Origin: an uncultured Candidatus Saccharibacteria bacterium
GTDB lineage: Bacteria > Patescibacteriota > Saccharimonadia > Saccharimonadales > Saccharimonadaceae
Direction of reading: 5' to 3'
Length of the DNA stretch: 40,005 nucleotides
Assembly (NCBI GenBank): GCA_938041435.1
Contig: CALISR010000006.1
Coordinates: forward strand, 1-40,005
In this document: one piece after another, positions 30,915-39,152 of the stretch
Layout of the letters: each line of letters starts with the position of its first letter
Position numbering within the stretch: position 1 is the first letter of the stretch
Made by a program: the position numbers and the translations under genes
The notes under the pieces: model-generated
What the model was told of the DNA's origin: nothing
Databases searched by the model: none
What the model saw: only the letters and a program-made list of their open reading frames with translations

Positions 30915-33068
30915 ATGCCACCAAACATGAACCAACAAGACAACCAAAAACCCCTCGAGCAGTTCGGCACCGACCTCACCGCTCTGGCGCGTGATGGCAA
31001 GCTCGACCCAGTGATCGGCCGGGATGAAGAAATTCGCCGCACTATGCAAATCCTTAGCCGGCGCACTAAGAATAACCCCGTGCTGATCGGCGAGCCGGGC
31101 GTTGGTAAAACCGCCATCGTTGAGGCCTTGGCGCAGCGCATCGTTAAAGGCAACGTGCCAGCCTCGCTGAAAGATAAGCGGCTGATTAGCCTGGAGATTT
31201 CGAGCTTACTGGCAGGCGCGAGCTTCCGTGGTCAATTTGAAGAGCGCCTCAAAGGTGTGTTGAAAGAGGTAGAGGAAGCGGCCGGCGAGATCATCCTCTT
31301 CGTCGATGAAATTCACACCATGGTCGGCGCTGGCAAAGGCGAAGGCAGCATGGACGCCGGCAATATGCTTAAACCCGCCCTGGCCCGCGGCAAGCTCCAT
31401 ATGATTGGTGCCACCACGCTGGCTGAGTATCGCCAGCATGTCGAAAAGGATGCGGCGCTGGAGCGGCGCTTTCAGCCAGTCTATGTTGGCGAACCAAGCT
31501 TTGACGACACCATCGCTATCTTGCGTGGCCTCAAGGAAAAGTACGAAGTCCACCACGGCGTTAAGATTGCTGACGATGCCATCGTGGCGGCGGCACGGCT
31601 GTCTACTCGCTACTTGCCTGACCGCTTTTTACCTGACAAGGCAGTCGATTTGCTGGATGAAGCGACCAGCGCGCTGAAGATGCAGCTAGAGAGCGTGCCG
31701 ATTAGCCTCGACCGGCTCAATAATCGCCGCTTGCAACTAGAGATTGAAGAGGCCGCGCTCAAAAAAGACAAATCCGACCACGCCAAGGCCCGCAAAGCAG
31801 AAATCAAGCAGCAGATCGCTGACCTCCGGGCTCAGGCTAAGGCGATTGACACCAAATGGCAGCACGAAAAGGATATCCTCCAGACGGTTAACACCGCGAC
31901 CGAAAAAATGGATAGTCTGCGCTCGCAACTAGAAATCGCTGAACGCGACGCCGATCTGGCTACTGCCAGCCGCATCAAATACGGCGACTTGCCAGAATTG
32001 GAGAAAAAGCTGGCCGCCGCCCGCCAGGAACTCGCGGCTATCCCACCAGCCGACCGCTTACTGCGCGAAGAAGTCACGCCTGATGACATTGCTAGTGTGG
32101 TAGCGCGCTGGACGGGCATCCCTGTGGAGCGGCTGATGGAAAGCGAATCAAGTAAATTAACCAAGCTTGAAGACTCAATCGGCCGCCAAGTGATTGGCCA
32201 AGATCGCGCTGTGGCCGCTGTGGCGAGTGCTATTCGCCGTTCGCGCGCTGGGCTCAGTGATACTAATCGGCCAATCGGCTCCTTCCTCTTCCTCGGCCCA
32301 ACTGGGGTTGGCAAAACAGAGGTAGCCCGCAGCTTGTGCCGCGAATTATTCGACGATGAGCACGCCATGATCCGCATCGATATGAGTGAATACATGGAGC
32401 GCCACGCCGTCGCCCGCCTGATTGGCTCGCCACCAGGCTACGTTGGCTACGACCAAGGTGGGCAACTGACCGAAGCGGTGCGCCGCCGCCCCTACAGCGT
32501 GGTACTGTTCGACGAAATCGAAAAAGCCCATCCCGACGTCTTTAACGTACTGCTGCAAGTACTGGACGACGGCCGCCTGACTGATGGCCAGGGCCGCACC
32601 ATCGACTTTAGCAACACCATTATCATCATGACGAGCAACGTTGGCTCGCAGATGATTATGGACTTTACCGGCGATGACCTGTCTGTGCTGGACAATAAAA
32701 TGCTTGAGGTGCTGCGCCAGCATTTCCGCCCAGAGTTCCTCAACCGCATCGACGATATCGTGATCTTCGACCGTATTCACGAGCAAGCCATGCGAGCCAT
32801 CGTTGACGTGCAGCTGGAGCGCGTTGCCCGCCACGTCAAAGACAGCCGGGATATCACGCTGGCGTTTGACGAGAGCGTTCGCGATATGCTGGCGCGCGAT
32901 GGCTACGACCCAAGCTTCGGTGCCCGGCCGCTCAAGCGCTTGGTGCAAAAGCGTATTCTTGACCCGCTGGCGCTGGAGCTGATCGATGGGCGCATTCGCG
33001 AAGGTATGACGGTGGTAGCGAGGGCAGCTGACGGGCGAGTCACCTTTAGCCCGCAGGCGTCCGAGTAG
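30915..33068 (+). CDS. clpB: ClpB disaggregase lacking the N-terminal domain
   Basis: A 717-residue AAA+ chaperone that rescues aggregated proteins with DnaK. AAA-1 has Walker A GEPGVGKT (59-66) and Walker B IILFVDEIH. The coiled-coil middle domain (about residues 265-375) is full length, which marks ClpB rather than ClpC or ClpA. AAA-2 has Walker A GPTGVGKT (about 461-468) and Walker B VVLFDEIEKAH. No ClpP-binding IGF/IGL loop was seen. The usual Clp_N domain of about 150 residues is absent; the protein starts just before AAA-1, like the short ClpB isoform. The ATG at 30915 has AGGAGG 5 nt upstream; an in-frame ATG at 30879 lacks this. A CIRCE site controls it. Confidence 0.93.
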   Translation: MPPNMNQQDNQKPLEQFGTDLTALARDGKLDPVIGRDEEIRRTMQILSRRTKNNPVLIGEPGVGKTAIVEALAQRIVKGNVPASLKDKRLISLEISSLLAGASFRGQFEERLKGVLKEVEEAAGEIILFVDEIHTMVGAGKGEGSMDAGNMLKPALARGKLHMIGATTLAEYRQHVEKDAALERRFQPVYVGEPSFDDTIAILRGLKEKYEVHHGVKIADDAIVAAARLSTRYLPDRFLPDKAVDLLDEATSALKMQLESVPISLDRLNNRRLQLEIEEAALKKDKSDHAKARKAEIKQQIADLRAQAKAIDTKWQHEKDILQTVNTATEKMDSLRSQLEIAERDADLATASRIKYGDLPELEKKLAAARQELAAIPPADRLLREEVTPDDIASVVARWTGIPVERLMESESSKLTKLEDSIGRQVIGQDRAVAAVASAIRRSRAGLSDTNRPIGSFLFLGPTGVGKTEVARSLCRELFDDEHAMIRIDMSEYMERHAVARLIGSPPGYVGYDQGGQLTEAVRRRPYSVVLFDEIEKAHPDVFNVLLQVLDDGRLTDGQGRTIDFSNTIIIMTSNVGSQMIMDFTGDDLSVLDNKMLEVLRQHFRPEFLNRIDDIVIFDRIHEQAMRAIVDVQLERVARHVKDSRDITLAFDESVRDMLARDGYDPSFGARPLKRLVQKRILDPLALELIDGRIREGMTVVARAADGRVTFSPQASE

Positions 33069-33130
33069 CTTTTACTCCCCAAAGATGCTATGCTAGTACG
33101 ATAACCATTAATTAAGGAGACAACGACACT

Positions 33131-33385
33131 ATGACTATCCTTGTATGGCTTATCATCGGTGGTGTGGCCGGCTGGCTGGCATCTAAAGTGGTAAACCAAG
33201 GTAAGGGCTCAGGCCCGCTCACCAACATCATCGTTGGTATCATCGGCGCAATACTCGGTGGCTGGCTCGTAAGCCTGATGGGCGGCGACGCCAATGTGCT
33301 GACTGGCTTTAACTTCGCTAGTCTGCTGACGGCCTTCTTTGGCGCAGTTGTGCTGCTGGTTATCCTCAAGCTTATCAAAAAATAA
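33131..33385 (+). CDS. GlsB/YeaQ/YmgE-family small membrane protein
   Basis: An 84-residue protein with three hydrophobic segments (about 3-20, 33-52, 62-80) and the family glycine pattern WLIIGGVAGWLASKV and NIIVGIIGAILGGWLV. This transglycosylase-associated family is linked to general or envelope stress but lacks a proven biochemical activity. AGGAG lies 10 nt before the ATG. It follows clpB by 62 nt and may share its transcript, although a TATGCT box (about 33089) could serve it separately. Confidence 0.88.
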   Translation: MTILVWLIIGGVAGWLASKVVNQGKGSGPLTNIIVGIIGAILGGWLVSLMGGDANVLTGFNFASLLTAFFGAVVLLVILKLIKK

Positions 33386-33420
33386 GCTCAGGGCTCACCA
33401 CCCCCGCCAACTTCAACACA

Positions 33421-33451
33421 AAACACCCCAGGGGATGGCTGGGGTGTTTTG
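33421..33451 (+). terminator. Terminator after the GlsB-like gene
   Basis: A perfect 12-bp stem AAAACACCCCAG/CTGGGGTGTTTT with a 7-nt loop; the 3' arm ends in the T-tract. It may also work in the opposite direction. Confidence 0.85.
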
Positions 33452-33665
33452 TATGGGATGAGATATTATCTACATCTCAAGGACTCACCTTCTCAGTATC
33501 AGGCTTTCTTCTAAAAAATACTACAAGAGTCGGCATTCACTGAATAGTAGCCTCTCTGTGCCAGAATTAAAAAGCGGTTTGCAATAATCAGCGCCCATAT
33601 TCTACCCAAATAAAACGATAGAGAACCAATAGAGAAAGTGAATATTTTGAATACTCAAGGTTTCG

Positions 33666-35081
33666 CTACTCACCCACTGGCATCACTGCCTCAAGCCACA
33701 GCTGCAGCTCCTGCATAATAAATTCATCTGCCGTACCTGCCTTGGCCAAGCGCTGCAACGACGCCATAAAGCTCGGCAGCTGGGCCTGCAGGTGGGTGCT
33801 TCGCCATTGCTCCCACTGGGCTTGCTCATCATCACTGAGGCTCTGCGGGAAGCTACGTGCCTTGTAGTGGAGTAGCAGCTCAGGCAGGCGCTCATCACGA
33901 AAGGCTGGGTGGAAGTCTGCCAGTGCCCTGGCATCGGCACTGCGCACTGCAGCAATGTGCGTCTTGTCTGCGTCCGAGACGAAGCTGTCGTAGAGCTGCC
34001 CTTCGGGGTCGGTTGATTTTTTGTACTCACGCTTTTTTTCGTAGAGTGTGCGGAGCTTCTCAGCAAAGTCGGGATGGTGAAGAAGGATATCGCGGTGGCG
34101 CGCCACAGTTGCCGCCTCGAGATGGATCTTACTCCAGCCATCGCCTTGCTCTAGCACACCAAGTGGTGCAACGGCTGGGCAACGATTGTATTGCAATGGT
34201 TTGACAGGTAGCGCCACAAAGCCATCGGCTTGGCGCTCCTCCCAGGTGGCAAAGATTTTCTTAGCAAGTTCCTGCTGGCTTAGGTTCACAAACGGCGTTG
34301 GGTCGTAGCGCAGGTCATAGACCAAGACATTGCTATTGGGTGCTGGTGCTAGCGGAAAGGCGACGGTCGTCTTGGCATGCTGCTTATCGTAGCGGCCACT
34401 AGTATAGACGAAGGGCTGCTTGGTCTCGAGATTGACCAGCCGCTGCACTGCCCTCTTGTCGCGCATCGCAAGGAGATAGTCAAAGAGCTGAGGCTGAGCA
34501 CGCTTCACTAGCTTCGTTACTTCTATCAGAGCTGCCACATCAGCGAAGGCGTCGTGTGCATTGTCGTGTGCAATGCCATTAGCTTTAGTAATGAGTTCTA
34601 GGCGGTTGGTATGCTGACCATTCGCATCCATCGGCCACTCAATGCCATCTGGCCGCAGCGCCCGCGTCAGCCGCACGACATCAAGCATATCCCAGCGGCT
34701 CCGCTCATCCTTCCAGCTCCACTCATATGGATCATAAAAGTTCCGCCACAGCAGATGGCGGATAAACTCATCGTCAAAGCGCACATTGTTGAACCCCACA
34801 GCAATCGTCCCTGGTGTGAAGATCTCCTCGCTCACCATCCGCGCACACTCTGCCTCGCTATAGCCCTCCTCTAGCGTCTTTTGCGGCGTGATGCCAGTCA
34901 CCATCAGGGCATCAGGGCTTGGCAGAGTATCGTCGCTGAGCGTCACGAGAAAGTTATATGGCTCGCCAATTGGTTGCAAATCCATATCTGTCCGCTGCCC
35001 GGCAAATTGCATGATCCGATCCGTCTGCGCCCGAAAGCCACTCGTCTCAAGGTCGTAGAAAAAGAATGTTTGTGCCACCAT
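33666..35081 (-). CDS. sbcB: Exodeoxyribonuclease I
   Basis: A 471-residue ExoI, a 3'-5' single-strand DNA exonuclease in recombination and repair. The DEDDh nuclease domain has FYDLETSG (Asp10, Glu12), VGFNNVRFDDEFIRHLLWRNFYDPY and AHDAFADVAALIEV. The SH3-like and C-terminal helical domains follow (KRAVQRLVNLETKQPFVYTSG; FHPAFRDERLPELLLHYKARSFPQSLSDDE). Length is close to the E. coli enzyme. It starts 3 nt after the stop of the preceding unknown gene without a clear Shine-Dalgarno, so translation is probably coupled. Confidence 0.92.
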   Translation of the reverse strand: MVAQTFFFYDLETSGFRAQTDRIMQFAGQRTDMDLQPIGEPYNFLVTLSDDTLPSPDALMVTGITPQKTLEEGYSEAECARMVSEEIFTPGTIAVGFNNVRFDDEFIRHLLWRNFYDPYEWSWKDERSRWDMLDVVRLTRALRPDGIEWPMDANGQHTNRLELITKANGIAHDNAHDAFADVAALIEVTKLVKRAQPQLFDYLLAMRDKRAVQRLVNLETKQPFVYTSGRYDKQHAKTTVAFPLAPAPNSNVLVYDLRYDPTPFVNLSQQELAKKIFATWEERQADGFVALPVKPLQYNRCPAVAPLGVLEQGDGWSKIHLEAATVARHRDILLHHPDFAEKLRTLYEKKREYKKSTDPEGQLYDSFVSDADKTHIAAVRSADARALADFHPAFRDERLPELLLHYKARSFPQSLSDDEQAQWEQWRSTHLQAQLPSFMASLQRLAKAGTADEFIMQELQLWLEAVMPVGE

Positions 35082-35084
35082 ACA

Positions 35085-36005
35085 CTACTGCCAGCCGTGA
35101 TTTACAACTTCTATAGCATGTCTCGCCAGAAACTTCTTAGACGCTTTTGTACCAGCACTTTTTTCATAATGCTCTAGCTCATAGACACCTTGCTTCACTT
35201 TATTCATAATATCTGCCACGGTATCCCATTTCCACTCGAAAACACTCTGATTTAATTTAACGTCATCAACTGGTGTCTCAGCATCAAGATCGACTACACT
35301 AAGAACTTCTCTCGGTATATCAATCTTACCCTTTTCCCAATTTGGCATGATATACTTCAAAGCTTCCAATTGCCGAATATACTTTCCAAAGTCGTCACCT
35401 TCTATATAATAATCCAACACACTTCTCGTGCGGAGGTTAGTCCCTACGAGAACCAGCTGCACATCCATTTCTCTGCCCTCTTTACCATAGATAGCGTCTA
35501 GCTCTGATGTACTGAGGATTTTCCGCTCCTTTGTTCTCTTACGATTATCGATTGTCGCTTCAAGCCAGTCACCAAAATACCGATTTGCACTTTCATTAGG
35601 AAGTTGCTTCTTCTCCAATTGAGCTAATACATACTGCGTTAGCTTACCTACACTCGTATCGAGGAGTGGCTCGACATCATTTTCGCGGACTCCTTTAAGT
35701 AGTTGTTCAGTGTACTCTTCAGGGCTAGCCTTCAAAAGGTGATCACTGAGCGATGGCTCTTTGCCAGCGAGCGCGCAAGCGATATCGTATCGAACATTAA
35801 GAAACGCTTCTTGTTGAAAGCTATTAGGGCCTAGATACCGTCGATCAAACAGGGGCTTCAGCGAGGTCTGTACTAGCGTCATTCCTACAGCACCAATAGC
35901 TCCAGCAACTCCACTACTACCCTCGTGGCTCAAGTTATATGTGCTTCTTAGGTCCAAGGCCGCAACTTCCAGAGTACTTGGCACTTCTTTTTCTCTATTG
36001 CTCAT
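35085..36005 (-). CDS. Unknown protein in operon with ExoI
   Basis: A 306-residue protein that I do not recognise. A Gly/Ala-rich hydrophobic patch (about residues 28-48, SSGVAGAIGAVGMTLVQTSL) could be a membrane-associated or buried helix; the rest is charged and mixed alpha/beta, with two Trp in VFEWKWDTVADIM near the C-terminus. No catalytic motif is clear. AGGAGG lies 4 nt before the ATG and a TATAAT box is at 36037-36042. The 3-nt spacing to exonuclease I suggests they are expressed together. Codon and base use appear more AT-rich than in neighbouring genes, which may point to a different origin. Confidence 0.6.
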   Translation of the reverse strand: MSNREKEVPSTLEVAALDLRSTYNLSHEGSSGVAGAIGAVGMTLVQTSLKPLFDRRYLGPNSFQQEAFLNVRYDIACALAGKEPSLSDHLLKASPEEYTEQLLKGVRENDVEPLLDTSVGKLTQYVLAQLEKKQLPNESANRYFGDWLEATIDNRKRTKERKILSTSELDAIYGKEGREMDVQLVLVGTNLRTRSVLDYYIEGDDFGKYIRQLEALKYIMPNWEKGKIDIPREVLSVVDLDAETPVDDVKLNQSVFEWKWDTVADIMNKVKQGVYELEHYEKSAGTKASKKFLARHAIEVVNHGWQ

Positions 36006-36036
36006 ACTGCCTCCTGACTATATTAACCTGTCTACT

Positions 36037-36042
36037 ATTATA
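36037..36042 (-). promoter_or_regulatory. -10 box of the unknown gene-ExoI operon
   Basis: TATAAT on the minus strand, 31 nt before the ATG; the leader contains AGGAGG. Confidence 0.5.
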
Positions 36043-36085
36043 CCATAAAACAACCTCTGTTGAGACAGCAGGCTTTATATATTAT

Positions 36086-37462
36086 TTATTGCTCCACCAG
36101 CGGAAACGGCTGGCTATCGCCAATCTGCACGATGCTGTCGCCCTCTGCTCCTTGACGGATGAGCTCGTGTGTGACACCGAGGCGCTTCATGATATCACGC
36201 AGGCGATTGACTGCCTCAAACTGAGCGAAGTTCGTGCGACGAGCGAATTTCTCGAGCTTTTGGCCAGACACAGCAAAGACCCGCGGCATCTCGCCATCCT
36301 CCCGCGGGTTAGTGAGGCCACTCTCTACTGCCACCTCGGCACACTGCTGCGCCGCATAACCCTGCAGTTGCTGCACTGTCCAAGCATCGGCCTTAGCTTG
36401 GCTACCGAGTGTAATGGTCGCAAGCTCCTCGCCATCAGCAAAATCATCATCCTCTTCGGCTGCCGCCTCAGCCGCCCGTGCCGCTGTTACTATCTGGCGC
36501 AAAGCTCGCAGCACATCAACGACCCCCTGATGTGCAATCGAGGAAATTGCAAAAATCGGCGTTGCTTCGTCAACTACCTGGCGCAGACTGTCTATCTGCA
36601 TCTGAATGATATCGTCATCGAGCCCATCACACTTCGTTAGCACGACGACCTCTGGCCGCTGGGCAAGCTCGGTGCTGTATTGCTGCAGCTCGTGACGAAT
36701 CGCTTGGTAGCGCTCGGCTACATCATTACTATACACATCAACAAGATGGAGGAGCACAGCCGTCCGCTCGACGTGCCGCAAGAAGGCATCGCCCAGACCC
36801 TTGCCTTCGCTCGCTCCCTCAATCAGGCCAGGAATGTCGGCAATTAGGACCGAACCATCATCAATATCGGCTACACCAAGGTTAGGCGTGAGTGTGGTAA
36901 ATTCATAATTTGCAATCTCCGGGCGAGCATTACTCACCACGCTGAGAAAGGTTGATTTACCAGCATTAGGAAAACCTACCAAACCAACATCAGCCAGCAA
37001 CTTCAGTTCCAGTTCCGCCTCAAAACTCTCCCCTGCCTCGCCCAGCTCAGCCATGCGCGGCGTTTGGCGCACACTAGATTTAAAATGCGCATTACCAAAG
37101 CCGCCATCGCCACCCTTGGCAATGACGGCCTCTTGCCCCGCCTCAGCAAGGTCGGCGATTACCACACCATCTCGCTTTACTAGTGTCCCTACTGGCACTT
37201 TGACAACCAGTGGCTTACCAGATCGGCCTGCCATCTTCTTCTTACCGCCCGCAACGCCAGGCTCTGCCTTGAGCTCTGGTTTGTAGCGAAACTTGAGCAA
37301 GGTATTAAGCTGTTCTGTTGCAAGAAATACAACATCACCACCACGACCGCCGTCTCCGCCATCGGGTCCACCTTTGTCTACATATATTTCATGTCGAAAG
37401 CTCACCGCGCCGTCGCCACCACGACCCGCTACTACTGTTACTTTTGCTGTATCTACAAACAT
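36086..37462 (-). CDS. obg: GTPase Obg
   Basis: A 458-residue ribosome-associated GTPase needed for large-subunit assembly. The Gly-rich OBG fold (1-158) has VDKGGPDGGDGGRGGDVVF. The G domain has G1 GFPNAGKST (163-171), switch II DIPGLIEGA (209-217) and a TKCDG base-recognition motif. A C-terminal OCT domain (about 385-450) is present, preceded by an acidic linker (AAEEDDDFADGEE). TATACT lies 9 nt before the ATG, and the terminator of the upstream hydrolase gene directly abuts this promoter. Confidence 0.97.
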   Translation of the reverse strand: MFVDTAKVTVVAGRGGDGAVSFRHEIYVDKGGPDGGDGGRGGDVVFLATEQLNTLLKFRYKPELKAEPGVAGGKKKMAGRSGKPLVVKVPVGTLVKRDGVVIADLAEAGQEAVIAKGGDGGFGNAHFKSSVRQTPRMAELGEAGESFEAELELKLLADVGLVGFPNAGKSTFLSVVSNARPEIANYEFTTLTPNLGVADIDDGSVLIADIPGLIEGASEGKGLGDAFLRHVERTAVLLHLVDVYSNDVAERYQAIRHELQQYSTELAQRPEVVVLTKCDGLDDDIIQMQIDSLRQVVDEATPIFAISSIAHQGVVDVLRALRQIVTAARAAEAAAEEDDDFADGEELATITLGSQAKADAWTVQQLQGYAAQQCAEVAVESGLTNPREDGEMPRVFAVSGQKLEKFARRTNFAQFEAVNRLRDIMKRLGVTHELIRQGAEGDSIVQIGDSQPFPLVEQ

Positions 37463-37471
37463 ATACTATTA

Positions 37472-37477
37472 AGTATA
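37472..37477 (-). promoter_or_regulatory. -10 box of obg
   Basis: TATACT on the minus strand, 9 nt before the ATG and 2 nt downstream of the T-tract of the preceding terminator. Confidence 0.55.
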
Positions 37478-37479
37478 CC

Positions 37480-37509
37480 AAAAACACCTCTGCGACGACA
37501 GAGGTGTTT
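37480..37509 (-). terminator. Terminator of the LysM-CHAP gene
   Basis: On the minus strand an 11-bp stem AAACACCTCTG/CAGAGGTGTTT with a 6-nt loop runs into TTTTT, 20 nt after the stop codon at 37530. Confidence 0.85.
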
Positions 37510-37529
37510 ATAATGCTTAGCGTATCGAA

Positions 37530-38771
37530 CTAGTAGATGTACTGGTAGCGACCACCGACTGCTTCGTTCCATGGGATGTTACCAAAGCCAACGCGGTTGA
37601 ATCCACCACCCCAGCGGAAGCCGTTCATCTCGCTAATGGTGACCGAAACACCAGGGTTAACACTCTCGACGATGGCAACGTGGCCATACCCACCGCCATT
37701 TTGCATCACTGCACCAACGGCTGGCGTTGTACCAACACCGTAGCCAGATGCGCGGGCGAAGCTAGCCCAAGTAGCAGCATTACCCCACTGGCGACCGATT
37801 GGCCGGCCAAGCTCAAGACGGCGCTCATAGGCATAGAAAGTACAGTTACCCCAGGCGTAGCCACCACCGTCGCCGCCGCCTGTCCAGGCGTGGGCTGTAC
37901 CAGCAGCACCGCCGTAGGCACCAGTGCCATTGTAGCTGTTTGTGCCAGTTGTTGCGCTGGCTGCGCGAGCAGCAGTACCCGAGCGTGGCGCTACGTAGCC
38001 TGGCTGCTCCTCTGTTGGCAATGAGCCATCAGGAATGATCAGCTGCGAACCCTTAGCGGGGGTAGAAGTCAACTCAAGGTCATTGTAGAGAGTGAGCTGG
38101 TTCTTATCTGCTTTGTACTTCGTGGCAATACTATCAAGCGTATCACCATCCTTAACGGTGTAAAGGATGCCGTTGACTGGCAAGATTGTCAGCTCTTTAC
38201 CTGGCTCAAGCGCATCACTAGTGAGCTTGTTGACCCATTTAATAGTCTGCGTGCTAATTTTGAACTTATCAGCAAGGCTTGGCACGCTGTCGCCAGCAAC
38301 TGTTGTGTATTTCTTGATAGTGCGGTTGTCAGCTGTCGGCTGAACAATCTGCGGCTTGTTAATTGTCGTGGCGCTCGTTTGAGTAAACGAGTTCTCTGCA
38401 GCAATTGACTGCGAGAGGTTAGCGACGTTGTTGGTGACAGGCAGATTTGTGCTCTCAGCAATTGATGTAGCAACATTGGTTGCAACGAGCTGATCTACCC
38501 CATCTGCCGACGGTGTCGCTGCCGTTTGACGCGTCGCACTGACAGGTGCAGCACTAGCTAGAGCGGTGTTCTCTGCCAAAATTGGCTGATAGCTCATGGC
38601 GACGAGTGAAAGTACCAGGACAAAAACCCCCACATAGGCCGATGTCCGTACTGGCGATAATGACTTATACAGTGGCCGCGGGCGCCGACTCCGCACGGTA
38701 ATAGGCGAAAGTTCAAGTTGTGAAGCCTGCTCGGCTGCTTGTTGTTGACGAATGATCGTTCTCCTGCGCAT
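37530..38771 (-). CDS. LysM-CHAP cell-wall hydrolase, membrane anchored
   Basis: A 413-residue secreted or anchored protein. A basic cytoplasmic tail (1-44) precedes one membrane segment (about 45-63). A Ser/Thr/Ala-rich linker follows, then two LysM peptidoglycan-binding repeats (about 153-200, KKYTTVAGDSVPSLADKFKI; about 205-250, LYTVKDGDTLDSIATKYKA), and a C-terminal CHAP domain (about 290-413). Catalytic Cys310 is in GNCTFYAYE, the His in YGHVAIVE and the third residue in ISEMN. It probably cleaves peptidoglycan, its own or a host cell's. A long 381-nt gap upstream separates it from mltG. Confidence 0.92.
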   Translation of the reverse strand: MRRRTIIRQQQAAEQASQLELSPITVRSRRPRPLYKSLSPVRTSAYVGVFVLVLSLVAMSYQPILAENTALASAAPVSATRQTAATPSADGVDQLVATNVATSIAESTNLPVTNNVANLSQSIAAENSFTQTSATTINKPQIVQPTADNRTIKKYTTVAGDSVPSLADKFKISTQTIKWVNKLTSDALEPGKELTILPVNGILYTVKDGDTLDSIATKYKADKNQLTLYNDLELTSTPAKGSQLIIPDGSLPTEEQPGYVAPRSGTAARAASATTGTNSYNGTGAYGGAAGTAHAWTGGGDGGGYAWGNCTFYAYERRLELGRPIGRQWGNAATWASFARASGYGVGTTPAVGAVMQNGGGYGHVAIVESVNPGVSVTISEMNGFRWGGGFNRVGFGNIPWNEAVGGRYQYIY

Positions 38772-39152
38772 CTATTACTAGCGCGCTGCTACCTCACTCT
38801 GTCTTTCTTCTCTTATGCAAGAGAACGGAGCACACATGTCGACCGATTTTATTATGATATTAAAAAAATTGATTTCGGTGCTCGTACGACATTTAAAGGC
38901 AGGCCATTGGTAGAGTAATTTCCCTCTCTTGCATTCCCCGTATTATCACTCCCCGACTGGCTACCATCCATTCTACTACGCGGTTGTAGTTTAGTCAATG
39001 GTTTACAACAGTGGTGGGAGATGATATTTTGTGAAAATTGCAACAGTTTTGGCCTCGCGACGTTTATGTGTGGCATATTACTGCCAGAGCACGAAACGTA
39101 GCTCAATATTGCTAAGGAATACGCGAGAACAGATGCAGCCTACAGCTGGGAT
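38772..39152. other. 381-nt gap between mltG and the LysM-CHAP gene
   Basis: No convincing ORF, tRNA or known riboswitch was found. It holds a 7-bp hairpin TTCTCTT-ATGC-AAGAGAA (38808-38825) and a poly-A/T stretch near 38860. On the minus strand it would form a long leader of the LysM-CHAP gene; TAGTAA 2 nt before that gene's ATG is a poor -10. An 84-codon open frame here looks random. Confidence 0.5.

Noticed and set aside
33466..33500. Possible third copy of the hairpin repeat (CTCACCTTCTCA shared with 25592-25603)
   Set aside because: Only 12 nt match, with no accompanying inverted repeat or the conserved 22-nt motif.
35939..36640. 233-codon plus-strand open frame opposite obg and the unknown gene
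   Set aside because: It is antisense to clear coding sequence with conserved Obg motifs, so it is a shadow frame.
38852..39106. 84-codon open frame on the minus strand in the mltG/LysM-CHAP gap
   Set aside because: Composition looks random, there is no Shine-Dalgarno or -10 box at the usual distance, and no family resemblance.
38772..39152. c-di-AMP (ydaO) riboswitch upstream of the LysM-CHAP gene
   Set aside because: G-rich pieces are present on the minus strand, but the conserved 3' core near GAATCCGTCAGC and the flanking helix pairs are not found.
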